This document shows, in pieces, positions 21,872 to 29,532 of a DNA stretch of 64,000 nucleotides. Origin of the DNA: Shinella yambaruensis (GTDB taxonomy: Bacteria > Pseudomonadota > Alphaproteobacteria > Rhizobiales > Rhizobiaceae). The DNA is taken from the NCBI RefSeq assembly GCF_022899355.1, contig NZ_JALJCK010000015.1:62001-126000 (forward strand). The letters run 5' to 3'. The notes under the pieces were generated by a model. The model ran no database searches. It was not told the origin of the DNA and saw only the letters and a list, made by a program, of their open reading frames with translations. Every line of letters starts with the position of its first letter. The stretch's first letter is position 1. The translations under genes and the position numbers were made by a program.

Positions 21872-22208
21872 GATATTTCCTCCCTGGTGAAATCGTATCA
21901 GGCTGATGCCGCCTTTCCGGATCGCGCGGCGACCAGCGCGGCACCGATCGCAAAGAGCGCAGTGCCCCTCCGGTATGAATTTCTCCCCCGGCATCCGTTT
22001 GCCGGCCAGCTCAAACCATCCTATTTCCATCAAAGTTTGTCAAATTATTTTGCAATGTAAATTTTATGGGCGTCATTTGAGAAGAAAATTGATTCGTAAA
22101 ATCAATAAGATTTTTCTTTTCTAGAAGAAAAATTGGTGATTTGGTAACATTCTAAAACTTGACAACTTTGGGATTTGGGTGATTTTCAACGCGATGCAGG
22201 AGGAGCCA
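21872..22208. promoter_or_regulatory. Divergent promoter region with two inverted repeats
   Basis: 337 bases without a gene, AT-rich against GC-rich surroundings, separating the importer operon (minus) from the sialidase/pdxA2 operon (plus). It holds a perfect repeat ATTGATT-N5-AATCAAT (22088-22106) and a 9-base-arm repeat at 22110-22118/22125-22133. TTGACA boxes occur on both strands (22159-22164 plus; 22038-22043 minus), each followed by a similar ACTTTG. These are candidate binding sites for the GntR regulator at 25643. Neither -10 box is strong. Confidence 0.5.
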
Positions 22209-23402
22209 ATGCGCCCAGAGGAAATCGCCCGCCACATGAATGGCCGGCTTCAGATCGTGTCGCCGGGACGTGCCGAGGCATTGTTGCCGTCGCCCATGAT
22301 CCAGAATCACGCCGCGTTTCTGCATCCGCTCGCTGACGGTGCGCTCGCCTGCGCCTGGTTCGGCGGCACGCTGGAAGGCAAGTCGGACATATCGATCTTC
22401 GCCTGCGTGCTGGCGAAGGGTGCGGAAAGCTGGGGCCCGCCGCAGCGGCTGAGTTTCGATCCCGCCCATTCGGAACAGAACCCGGTGTTCTTCACCGCGC
22501 CGGACGGCCGGCTATGGCTCTTCCATACCTCGCAGCCCTCGGGCAACCAGGACGAATGCCGGATCCGCATGGTCGAAATCCGGCGGGGCGCCGCTCCCCT
22601 CGTGCTGACTGCCGGGGAGGGACGCTATCTCGATCTGCCGCGTGGCTGCTTCGTGCGTGCGCCGCTGGTGGTGCGGGCAGACGGGGCATGGCTGCTCCCG
22701 ATCTTCCGCTGCGTCCAGCGCCCCGGGCAGAAATGGAACGGCAGCCACGACACCGCCGCCCTCGGCGTCTCGCTTGATGAAGGCAAGTCGTGGCGGCTCG
22801 AAGCGCTTTCCCGGTCCGTCGGCTGCGTGCACATGTCGCCGGTCGCCCTGGGCGGACAGCACCTTGCCGCCTTCTTCCGCCGTCGTCAGGCGGATTTCGT
22901 CTACCGAACGGAGAGCCGGGACGGTGGCCGGTCGTGGTCCGCGCCTGAGGCGACCGACGTGCCGAACAACAATTCCTCCCTGGCTGCAATCCGCCTGGCG
23001 GACGGCCGTGTCGCGATGATCTGCAATCCGGTGAATGCGGCCCAATCTTCCGATCGCCGCGCCTCGCTTTATGACGAGCTCGGCGAGAACGACGAGCGTC
23101 CCGACGCCGACCCCACGGGCGGCTGCGTTCCGGTCTGGGGCGCGCCGCGCGCGCCCGTCGCCCTCTGCCTGTCGGAGGACGGGGGCAGGACCTTCCCCGT
23201 CCGGCTGCTCATAGAGGACGGGCCAGGCACCTGCCTTTCCAACGATTCCATCGACGGCCGGAACAAGGAGATGTCCTATCCCTGGCTGCTGGCAGACGCC
23301 GGCGGCACCCTCCACCTCGCCTACACCTATCACCGGCGCGCGATCAAATATGTCCGCCTGGCTCCCGGCTGGGACAGCGCCGACGCACGGAGACCTTCAT
23401 GA
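22209..23402 (+). CDS. Sialidase-like (BNR repeat) protein, cytoplasmic
   Basis: 397 aa from ATG 22209, which has AGGAGG 5-6 bases upstream. The frame opens at 22179 but that start lacks a site. The fold is the six-bladed beta-propeller of sialidases/BNR_2. Asp-box-like repeats are seen ([33 protein letters not shown]). No signal peptide is present, so it should work in the cytoplasm on something already imported, unlike most bacterial sialidases. ATGA overlap with the pdxA2-like gene ties it to acid-sugar metabolism. A true sialidase activity is not established. It could be a hydrolase, lyase or lactonase with a related fold. Confidence 0.82.
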   Translation: MRPEEIARHMNGRLQIVSPGRAEALLPSPMIQNHAAFLHPLADGALACAWFGGTLEGKSDISIFACVLAKGAESWGPPQRLSFDPAHSEQNPVFFTAPDGRLWLFHTSQPSGNQDECRIRMVEIRRGAAPLVLTAGEGRYLDLPRGCFVRAPLVVRADGAWLLPIFRCVQRPGQKWNGSHDTAALGVSLDEGKSWRLEALSRSVGCVHMSPVALGGQHLAAFFRRRQADFVYRTESRDGGRSWSAPEATDVPNNNSSLAAIRLADGRVAMICNPVNAAQSSDRRASLYDELGENDERPDADPTGGCVPVWGAPRAPVALCLSEDGGRTFPVRLLIEDGPGTCLSNDSIDGRNKEMSYPWLLADAGGTLHLAYTYHRRAIKYVRLAPGWDSADARRPS

Positions 23403-24355
23403 GCACCATTATCGGCATCACCATGGGCGACCCGTGCGGCGTCGGCCCGGAGATCTCGGTTCGCGCGCTTGCCGGCATGACGCCGGAGGAGCGCGCGACC
23501 ATCCGCATCTACGGCAATCTCGCGACGCTCGAGGCAGCCCGCGCGGCCCTCGGCATCACGATCGACCTCACCCCCCATGTCGTGGACCTGCCCATCGAAG
23601 GGGCGCCGCTGGCCTTCGGACAGCTGAGCCCGATTGCCGGCGATGCCGCCTTCCGCTTCATCGAGAAGGCGGTGCGCGATGCCGAAGCCGGCGCCATCGG
23701 CTGCATCGTCACTGCGCCGATCAACAAGGAGGCCCTGAACCTTGCCGGCCATCACTATGACGGCCATACCGGCATGCTGCGCAGTCTCACCGGCTCCAAG
23801 GCCGCCTATATGCTGCTCGCCTCGGACCGGCTCAAGGTCATCCACGTATCGACCCATGTCTCCCTGCAGGAGGCGATCCGCCGCTCGACGACGGAGCGCG
23901 TGCTGGCGACCATCCGCGCGGGCGACGCCCACCTGAAGCGCATCGGTTATGCGGCGCCGAAGATCGCCGTCGCGGGCATCAATCCCCATTGCGGCGAGAA
24001 CGGCCTGTTCGGCACCGAGGATGACGACCAGATCGCGCCGGCCGTCGAGGCGGCCCGTGCGGAGGGCATCGACGCCCATGGGCCGATTTCCGCCGATACG
24101 GTGTTCTACCGCGCCTATGCCGGTGCCTTCGACCTCGTCGTCGCGCAGTATCACGACCAGGGACATATCCCGGTCAAGCTCGTCGCCTTCGACACCGCTG
24201 TGAACGTCTCCGTGGACCTGCCGATCGACCGGACTTCGGTCGACCACGGCACGGCCTTCGACATTGCCGGCAAGGGCATTGCCGACCACGGCAACATGAA
24301 TTCCGCCATCGCCTACGCCCGCAAGCTGGTGTCGGGCGCCGCCAAGCGAGGATGA
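23399..24355 (+). CDS. pdxA2: PdxA2-like 4-phospho-acid-sugar dehydrogenase
   Basis: 318 aa of the PdxA family. [13 protein letters not shown] opens the protein, and the metal-binding histidines lie in [14 protein letters not shown] and YHDQGHIP. PdxA itself makes pyridoxine precursors. The PdxA2 branch, found beside DUF1537 kinases, oxidises D-threonate or D-erythronate 4-phosphate with loss of CO2 to give dihydroxyacetone phosphate. A DUF1537 kinase gene (26348-27376) lies in the same cluster, which supports the catabolic role. ATGA overlap with the gene before it, 4-base gap to the one after. Confidence 0.88.
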   Translation: MSTIIGITMGDPCGVGPEISVRALAGMTPEERATIRIYGNLATLEAARAALGITIDLTPHVVDLPIEGAPLAFGQLSPIAGDAAFRFIEKAVRDAEAGAIGCIVTAPINKEALNLAGHHYDGHTGMLRSLTGSKAAYMLLASDRLKVIHVSTHVSLQEAIRRSTTERVLATIRAGDAHLKRIGYAAPKIAVAGINPHCGENGLFGTEDDDQIAPAVEAARAEGIDAHGPISADTVFYRAYAGAFDLVVAQYHDQGHIPVKLVAFDTAVNVSVDLPIDRTSVDHGTAFDIAGKGIADHGNMNSAIAYARKLVSGAAKRG

Positions 24356-24359
24356 CGCC

Positions 24360-25478
24360 ATGACAATCGCCCCTATCACGCTCCATCAGCCGAACCGGCT
24401 CGCCGTCGGCGCCGGCACGACCGGCGAGGTCGGTGCCTGGGCTGCCGGCGCCGCCTCGGTGCTGGTGATCGCGACACCCTTCACGGCCGGCTTCGTCGAT
24501 CGCCTGAAGCTGGCCGGCCGCATCGCCGTCTTCGACGCGATCCCGGGCGAGCCCGACGTCGCCACGCTGGATGCCGCGCTCGAAGCCGCCCGCCAAAGCC
24601 GGCCGGACCTCGTCGTCGGTCTCGGCGGCGGATCCGTTCTCGACGTCGCCAAGCTCGTTGCCGCCCTCTGGGACAGCGAACAGACGCTTGCCGATGTTGC
24701 CGGCCCGAACCGGGTCGCCGGCCGCCGCACGCGCCTCGCGCAGGTCGCCACCACGGCCGGCACGGGCTCGGAGGCGGGCATCCGTGCGCTCATCACCGAT
24801 CCCGGCAAGGGCAACAAGATTGCGGTCGAGAGCCCGCACTTGATCGCCGATTTCGCCGTGCTCGATCCGGAGCTCACCTATTCCGTCCCGCCGGCCGTGA
24901 CGGCGGCGACCGGCGTCGATGCCATGGCGCACTGCGTCGAGGCCTTCACCAACCGCCGCGCGCATCCGATGATCGACGGCTTCGCCCGCATGGGCTTCCG
25001 GCTCGTCGGCAAATACCTTGCCCGCGCCGTGCGCGACGGAGCCGACACCGAGGCGCGCGAAGGCATGATGCTCGCCTCCTATTACGGCGGTATCTGCCTC
25101 GGCCCGGTCAACACCGCCGCCGGCCACGCCATCGCCTATCCGCTCGGCACACGGCTGCGCCTGCCGCATGGCCTTGCCAACGCGATCGTCTTCCCGCATG
25201 TGCTGGCCTTCAACCGGCAGGTCACGGCGGCGAAGACGGCGGAAGTCGCGATGGCGCTCGGCCTTGGCGAGGATCTAACCACGCAAGGCCTGCTCGCCGC
25301 CGCCCACGGCTTCTGCCGCGGCCTCGGCATCGAGATGTCGCTGGCTGCCCATGGTGCGACGGCGGACGACCTGCTGCTCTACGCCAGCGAGGCGCACGCC
25401 AATCGCCGCCTGATGGACAACAACCCGATCGACATGAGCGTCGAGGAGGTGCTCGGTGTCTACCGGGCGGCTTTCTAG
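24360..25478 (+). CDS. Iron-containing alcohol dehydrogenase
   Basis: 372 aa. The NAD-binding loop GLGGGSVLDVAK (near residue 83), the TTAGTGSEAG segment, and the metal-binding region (VDAMAHCVEAF, AAGHAIAYPLG, PHGLANAIVFPHV) are all intact. The family (Fe-ADH, group III) oxidises alcohols or reduces aldehydes and keto acids such as maleylacetate. As third gene of the sialidase-pdxA2 operon, it probably handles an alcohol or semialdehyde from the imported sugar. Substrate unknown. A strong terminator follows within a few bases. Confidence 0.92.
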   Translation: MTIAPITLHQPNRLAVGAGTTGEVGAWAAGAASVLVIATPFTAGFVDRLKLAGRIAVFDAIPGEPDVATLDAALEAARQSRPDLVVGLGGGSVLDVAKLVAALWDSEQTLADVAGPNRVAGRRTRLAQVATTAGTGSEAGIRALITDPGKGNKIAVESPHLIADFAVLDPELTYSVPPAVTAATGVDAMAHCVEAFTNRRAHPMIDGFARMGFRLVGKYLARAVRDGADTEAREGMMLASYYGGICLGPVNTAAGHAIAYPLGTRLRLPHGLANAIVFPHVLAFNRQVTAAKTAEVAMALGLGEDLTTQGLLAAAHGFCRGLGIEMSLAAHGATADDLLLYASEAHANRRLMDNNPIDMSVEEVLGVYRAAF

Positions 25479-25525
25479 AGCATTTCCGGTGAACTCCGGC
25501 TCATCGGAAATGCTCTAGATTTTTG
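25474..25525 (+). terminator. Rho-independent terminator after the Fe-ADH gene
   Basis: Perfect 15-base arms at 25474-25488 and 25505-25519 (TCTAGAGCATTTCCG and complement) around 16 bases, followed at once by a T run (25520-25524). The left arm overlaps the stop codon of the Fe-ADH gene. The arm sequence (AGAGCATTTCCG) is of a kind I associate with repeated palindromes in Rhizobiales genomes. Confidence 0.85.
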
Positions 25526-25545
25526 TTCTTGCCGCATTATCCGAC

Positions 25546-25610
25546 GCCGAAGCGATCTCGCTTCGGCTGGAAATGCTCCAACGTCGCGCAAGCGCGAACA
25601 TTCCATCGAC
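25546..25610. repeat. Hairpin-rich extragenic element
   Basis: Directly after the terminator lies GCCGAAGCGA-TC-TCGCTTCGGC (25546-25567, perfect 10-base arms). A region with a TCGCGC-AA-GCGCGA hairpin follows, flanked by TGGAA and TTCCA. It repeats the AAATGCTC string of the terminator. It looks like part of a REP/RIME-type intergenic repeat. Copy number outside this window cannot be judged. Confidence 0.5.
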
Positions 25611-25615
25611 ATCAA

Positions 25616-25636
25616 AACCCCGGTGCTGCCGGGGTT
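25616..25636 (-). terminator. Terminator of the kinase-GntR operon
   Basis: On the minus strand, AACCCCGG (complement of 25629-25636) and CCGGGGTT (complement of 25616-25623) form an 8-base stem with a 5-base loop. The stem runs into TTTTGAT. It lies 7 bases after the GntR stop codon. Confidence 0.8.
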
Positions 25637-25642
25637 CTGCGT

Positions 25643-26344
25643 CTATTTGGTCGCCTGGAACAGGCGATCGCGTGAGCCGGTGAGGTGGTCGTGCATGCAT
25701 TGCCGTGCCTTCGCGCCGTCCCGCGCGGCAATGGCTTCGGCGATGGCCTCGTGCTCGCCGAAGACCCGTGTGAGGCCGGTCGTCTCGCGCTTCACCGAGG
25801 CGCCGTGAAACCGCATGCCGACGGCGATATGGTCCTTCAGCGCTTCCATGGCGGTGAAGAAGTAGCTGTTCTGCGCGGCTCGGGCGATGGCGAGATGGAA
25901 CTGGAAATCGGCGTCCTCGCGGTGCGACTGCCGGTTGGTGGCGTCCCGCATCAGTTCCAGCGCCTGGCGGATTGCGGCAAGCGTCGCCGCATCATGGCGC
26001 TCCGCTGCGGCTGCCGCCGCGGCCGGCTCTACGGTCAGGCGGAATTCATAGCAGTTGAGGAGGTCGGCGACGTTCTCGAGCTGCCCGAAGCCAAGCGGCT
26101 CGCGCATGCCGACGGCGCGCACGAAACTGCCCGCCCCGCGCCGGGAATAGATGAAACCCTGCTCGCGCAGCCGCCGCAGGGCCTCCCGGATGATCGGCCG
26201 CGAAACCTCGAACTCGATCGCCAGGTCATGCTCGGTCGGCAGGCGCTCGTCCGGCTTGTAGGCACCGGACTTGATGGCACGGTGCATGCGCTCGAAGACG
26301 AGATCGCCAAGGCTCCTGCGTGCTGTTCCGTTCTCCAGTCCCAT
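25643..26344 (-). CDS. GntR-family regulator, FCD (FadR) subfamily
   Basis: 233 aa. N-terminal winged helix-turn-helix: GAYKPDERLPTEHDLAIEF, SRPIIREALRRL. The C-terminal FCD all-alpha effector domain starts near residue 90, with metal-binding-type residues in DADFQFHLAIARAAQN and GEHEAIAEAI. It is translated 3 bases after the acid-sugar kinase gene, so it shares that operon. It is the only regulator among the genes of region 3 and is likely to control the kinase operon and the divergent transporter/sialidase operons, with a sugar acid as effector. Confidence 0.92.
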   Translation of the reverse strand: MGLENGTARRSLGDLVFERMHRAIKSGAYKPDERLPTEHDLAIEFEVSRPIIREALRRLREQGFIYSRRGAGSFVRAVGMREPLGFGQLENVADLLNCYEFRLTVEPAAAAAAAERHDAATLAAIRQALELMRDATNRQSHREDADFQFHLAIARAAQNSYFFTAMEALKDHIAVGMRFHGASVKRETTGLTRVFGEHEAIAEAIAARDGAKARQCMHDHLTGSRDRLFQATK

Positions 26345-26347
26345 CTC

Positions 26348-27376
26348 TTACCCTGTCCTGCCGCGCAGCCGTTCTGCGATCTTTCTCAGCGTGTCCGGCA
26401 GCCCGAAGCCCCCTGATTTGGCGATAATGCAATGTCCTTGGGCATGCGCCAAGCCCAGTCCCGGCAGGCATTCGCCCAGCAGCCGGAACCGCACGATCCC
26501 CATCTTGCCGAGCACCGCTTCCGCTGTCGCGCCACCAGAAAGCAAGAGTGTCGATGCCGCGGCCGCAAGGTCGGGACAGACGCTTTCCGCCAGCGCCCGG
26601 GAAACCTCCAGCGGCGTCGTGACATCCGCGCTGGGCACTGCCTGCACGAGCGTCAGCACGCTGTCATCGGCGCGCGTTTCGGCAAGGCGGCCGTTGGGCG
26701 CCGGCAGGTAGCGCAGACCGCCGTCGCCCAGCAGCGTCTCGACCTGCGCGAGGGTGATCGGGTCACGCGAGCCCACGACGAAGAGGCCCGGCCCCGCGGG
26801 AATGTCCGCCATCCGCGCCGGTGCTTGCCCGCTCATCTTTTCGGCCAGCGCCTCCGCAAGGCCGCGTGCGCCGACGAGAAGGTCGACGCCCGCCATGTCT
26901 GCCCGCTCGAGCCAGAGGGCCATCTCGCTCTGGCTGGCAATATCCGGGATCGTCGCGCGGGCCGCATGGGACCCGAGCCTTTCGGCAATGGAAATCGGCG
27001 CATCCACACCAAAGCCTGTTACGCAGCCATCCTTCACGACGCGGTCGAAGGCGGGAACCGCCGGTGCCACCAGCGCTGCGCGATAGGACATCGCGTCGAG
27101 CTCGGCTGCGATATGCCCCTTGAGGCGTGAATCGACCTTCTTGAAAAGGCGCACTCCCGCAGGCAGCGCTTGAAGTGCTGTCGCCACCGCCTGCCGCGCG
27201 GCTTGCGCGCCGACCTCCCGTGAAGCCAGGTTGATCGACAGGACCTCCGGCGCCTCCCGCCGGGCCTCGTCGATGGCCGCGGTCGAGAGCGCCACCTCCA
27301 CATGCATGCCACGCGCCGCGAACGGCGCGGCCGTATCCAGTGCGCCCGTCAGGTCGTCGGCAAGGATGGCCAGCAT
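26348..27376 (-). CDS. DUF1537 four-carbon acid-sugar kinase family protein
   Basis: 342 aa, ATG 27376 with TGGAG upstream. The N-terminal kinase motif ILADDLTGALDTAAPFA is clear, and the substrate domain has FKKVDSRLKGHIAAEL. The C-terminal nucleotide domain ends in LLLSGGATAEAVL and IIAKSGGFG. It is shorter than the usual roughly 420 aa of the family. Family members phosphorylate D-threonate, D-erythronate, L-threonate or 3-oxo-tetronates at C4. With the PdxA2-like enzyme nearby, it probably makes the 4-phosphate that PdxA2 oxidises. First gene of a two-gene operon with the GntR regulator. Confidence 0.88.
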   Translation of the reverse strand: MLAILADDLTGALDTAAPFAARGMHVEVALSTAAIDEARREAPEVLSINLASREVGAQAARQAVATALQALPAGVRLFKKVDSRLKGHIAAELDAMSYRAALVAPAVPAFDRVVKDGCVTGFGVDAPISIAERLGSHAARATIPDIASQSEMALWLERADMAGVDLLVGARGLAEALAEKMSGQAPARMADIPAGPGLFVVGSRDPITLAQVETLLGDGGLRYLPAPNGRLAETRADDSVLTLVQAVPSADVTTPLEVSRALAESVCPDLAAAASTLLLSGGATAEAVLGKMGIVRFRLLGECLPGLGLAHAQGHCIIAKSGGFGLPDTLRKIAERLRGRTG

Positions 27377-27402
27377 CGCACGCTCCAGTGATTGTTGTTA
27401 TC

Positions 27403-27433
27403 TTTATAGCGTTTCTTTCTATTGAAATGTCAA
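27403..27433 (-). promoter_or_regulatory. Promoter of the acid-sugar kinase-GntR operon
   Basis: Read on the minus strand: TTGACA (27428-27433) and TATAAA (27403-27408) separated by 19 bases, about 30 bases before the start codon. The spacer is slightly long, but both boxes are close to consensus and the stretch is AT-rich. No clear operator palindrome was found. Confidence 0.5.
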
Positions 27434-27831
27434 TATTTTTTGAGAGAATATAACAAATTCTCTGTGGCCGCCGGGGTGCAAGCCGCATGCTGCTGCAGGA
27501 TCTCCCGGACGAGGGCGGCCCCGGCAACGGTTTGATGGTTCGCTACAGTGTGCGGTTCATGCTGATGCAAATGCCTGCCCTGCATGACGGCATGGCCAGG
27601 CGCGGCCGAGGCCGGGCAGCAGGGGAGACCGGTTATGTTCCGACGGGCGGCCTCAAAGCCTCGTTGCCGGTGCATTCGAGGCCGTACATGCCATTTATCC
27701 GGGAGGTCCGGTCCGTCTCATGGCAGCGTCCCCGCGATTGGCAACCTATTGGTGCCATTCGCAAGTCGCACCTCCTCCTTGAGGCATGCGCAACGTTTTA
27801 TCCTGGAGAGAATGAGAATCGTAGAACGCGG

Positions 27832-27856
27832 GGCCCGCCAGTTTGCCTGGCGGGCC
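27832..27856 (-). terminator. Hairpin after the DUF3597 gene
   Basis: Perfect 10-base arms GGCCCGCCAG (27832-27841) and CTGGCGGGCC (27847-27856) around a 5-base loop, 10 bases beyond the stop codon at 27866. The trailing uridine run is poor, so termination efficiency is uncertain. Confidence 0.6.
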
Positions 27857-27865
27857 TGCTCGCAT

Positions 27866-28321
27866 CTAGTCCAGCAGTTCGGCGGGAACCTTGCCGCCGT
27901 TTTCGGCCAGGGCCTTCATCAGTGCCTTGTGGAGCCAAATGTTCATCGTGGCGGAATCGTTCTTGTCGCCCGTATAGCCGAGTTCATCCGCCAGTTCCTT
28001 GCGTGCGGAAAGGCTGGAATCGAGGTCAAGCGCCTTCATCGTGTCCACGATGGAGCGGCGCCAATCGAGTTTCTGGCCATTTTTCTTGACCGCGGCGTCC
28101 ATGATGGCAGCGACGTCAACGGGGCTTGAGGAGGCGGCAGGCGTGTTGTCGGCCGTCGTTGCCACGGCCTCATTGCTGGCCGTCGTCGCGGTTGCGGAGA
28201 CATCCGCTGTCACCGGCTTCACGGCCTCGGCCGAAATGGTCTCGGCCGCAGCGGTTTCGACCGGCTTTTCCTCGGACGCCTTGCCGAAGAGCTTTTCCTT
28301 GATGGAACTGAAGATACCCAT
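27866..28321 (-). CDS. DUF3597 domain protein
   Basis: 151 aa, soluble, no signal peptide. An N-terminal basic helix (MGIFSSIKEKLFGKASEEK) is followed by a low-complexity linker rich in Ala, Thr and Val (about 20-70). A compact C-terminal domain (about 68-150) follows: VDVAAIMDAAVKKNGQKLDW, SSLSARKELADELGYTGD, MNIWLHKALMKAL. That domain is the DUF3597 family, often found in rhizobia. Function is unknown; it has a LysM-like or stress-protein flavour in some annotations, but nothing here proves it. It stands alone between a terminator and its own leader. Confidence 0.85.
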   Translation of the reverse strand: MGIFSSIKEKLFGKASEEKPVETAAAETISAEAVKPVTADVSATATTASNEAVATTADNTPAASSSPVDVAAIMDAAVKKNGQKLDWRRSIVDTMKALDLDSSLSARKELADELGYTGDKNDSATMNIWLHKALMKALAENGGKVPAELLD

Positions 28322-28384
28322 ATCTGACTCCCTGTCCTTATCGCCGGCTTTCGTCCGGCGTGACGAGATAATAGGCTTGCCGTT

Positions 28385-28405
28385 CGTCTTTTCAATGAAA
28401 AGACG
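28385..28405. repeat. Small perfect inverted repeat between DUF3597 and LysR genes
   Basis: CGTCTTTTC and GAAAAGACG separated by AAT. It lies about 64 bases before the DUF3597 start and 95 bases after the LysR stop. There is no U run on either strand. It could be a weak terminator for LysR or an operator for DUF3597. Confidence 0.4.
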
Positions 28406-28499
28406 GCTCGTGAATCGGGAAGTTCAAGAGGTTGGCTCAATCCACGACATATCCAGCGAGTATTCCGGCACGGTCTTGAACGGCGTGGCCCATCCGCTG

Positions 28500-29414
28500 C
28501 TACGTCGCAACGACAGGCTCCTCGACTTGTTTCATGAGCCAGCGCTGGAATGCCTTCAGGGCCAGCGTCGGCTTGCGATCCGCCGGCGTCGAAAACCAGT
28601 ACGCTGCTTTCGACGCATATCGGATACCGCCAGGATTGACGAGACTTCCGGCACGTAGCTCATCCTCTATGAGCTGCGGGGGAACGAGCGCCATGCCCTG
28701 GCCCGAAATCGCGGCACGCAGCACGAGCGTATAGTAATCGAAGCGCATCACGCCCTGCGGCTCCAGGTCCGGCTTCCCGTAGCCGTTCACGAGATCCGCC
28801 CAATGCAGAGGCGTTCCCGGATGTTCGATGATGATGCCGCGGGCTGCATCTTCGATGGTTTCGAGCGGACCCAGCCTCGCGAGATAGGCCGGAGAGCAGA
28901 CCAGCCGGACATCCTTTCCGAACAGATAGATCGGATCCTCGCCGGGAAACGGTCCCCGGCCGAAACGGAAAACGGCATCGGGCTGCGCTGCAGGATTGTC
29001 CGTCGAGAACGTCGTGTACCGGACGTCGATATCCGGGTGCTTCTGGTTGAAATCGGAAAACCGCGGCAGAAGCCAGCGATCGCCCAGGATCGGCAGCACC
29101 TTCAGCCGGAGCGTATGGGAGTCCGACTGGAGCCGGGCGGCGCGGAATGCGGCCTCCTCCATCGCCTTCATCGCCACCTGCGCCTGCTCAAGATAGATGC
29201 GGCCAAGTTCCGTCGGCACCATGCCCGACGGCTTTCGCGTAAAGACCTGTGCGCCCAGAAGGTCTTCAAGGGTCAGCAGTTGTTTGCTGACGGCGCTCTG
29301 CGACAGGTTGATGCTTTCCGCCGCGGCCGTCGTCGAACCCCGCTCCGCGATCGCCAGCATCACGCGCAGCGCAGTCATGGAAGGCAGCGGCACAGAGGGA
29401 TGAACCAATGGCAT
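28500..29414 (-). CDS. LysR-family transcriptional regulator, GcvA-like
   Basis: 304 aa. The N-terminal helix-turn-helix reads TTAAAESINLSQSAVSKQL and is followed by GAQVFTRKPSGMVPTELG. The co-inducer domain (about 95-295) has the GcvA-type segments LPRFSDFNQKHPDIDVRY and AISGQGMALVPPQLIEDEL. It is divergent from the ArgH-family lyase gene with 118 bases between starts. LysR regulators usually control the divergent operon, and a 41-base sequence in that gap recurs before a second binding-protein gene, which supports control of both units. Effector is probably an amino-acid-like substrate. Confidence 0.92.
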   Translation of the reverse strand: MPLVHPSVPLPSMTALRVMLAIAERGSTTAAAESINLSQSAVSKQLLTLEDLLGAQVFTRKPSGMVPTELGRIYLEQAQVAMKAMEEAAFRAARLQSDSHTLRLKVLPILGDRWLLPRFSDFNQKHPDIDVRYTTFSTDNPAAQPDAVFRFGRGPFPGEDPIYLFGKDVRLVCSPAYLARLGPLETIEDAARGIIIEHPGTPLHWADLVNGYGKPDLEPQGVMRFDYYTLVLRAAISGQGMALVPPQLIEDELRAGSLVNPGGIRYASKAAYWFSTPADRKPTLALKAFQRWLMKQVEEPVVAT

Positions 29415-29428
29415 TCTCCGCGAGGGGG

Positions 29429-29469
29429 CTAGTCGGTTTCGTCATAACGTTAGCGCTTTTTCGCGTTTG
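29429..29469. promoter_or_regulatory. Conserved 41-bp element, copy 1, in the LysR/lyase divergent region
   Basis: Begins CTAGTCGGTTTC, contains TCATAACGTTAGC in the middle and ends GCGTTTG. About 32 of 41 positions match the element at 35933-35973 without gaps. It lies 15 bases before the LysR start and 63 bases before the lyase start. Candidate LysR binding site. Confidence 0.55.
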
Positions 29470-29532
29470 TGCAAGCGATCCTTCGAAGGCAACCTGCGCT
29501 CGGGAACACATTCATCGACATGGGAGACTGAC

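Larger units (their letters stand above)
27377..27865. other. 489-base intergenic region
   Basis: No convincing gene is seen. The left end (27377-27480) is AT-rich and carries the kinase promoter. The right end (27832-27856) is the hairpin that ends the DUF3597 gene. The middle holds only short open frames without homology, ribosome sites or codon character I can defend. Confidence 0.6.

Noticed and set aside
22209..23402. Secreted sialidase/virulence factor reading
   Set aside because: There is no signal peptide from the supported start, and the gene is coupled to cytoplasmic metabolic enzymes.
27430..28089. Short open frames on both strands in the intergenic region before DUF3597
   Set aside because: No ribosome site, no recognisable domain, and partial overlap with the DUF3597 gene or its terminator.
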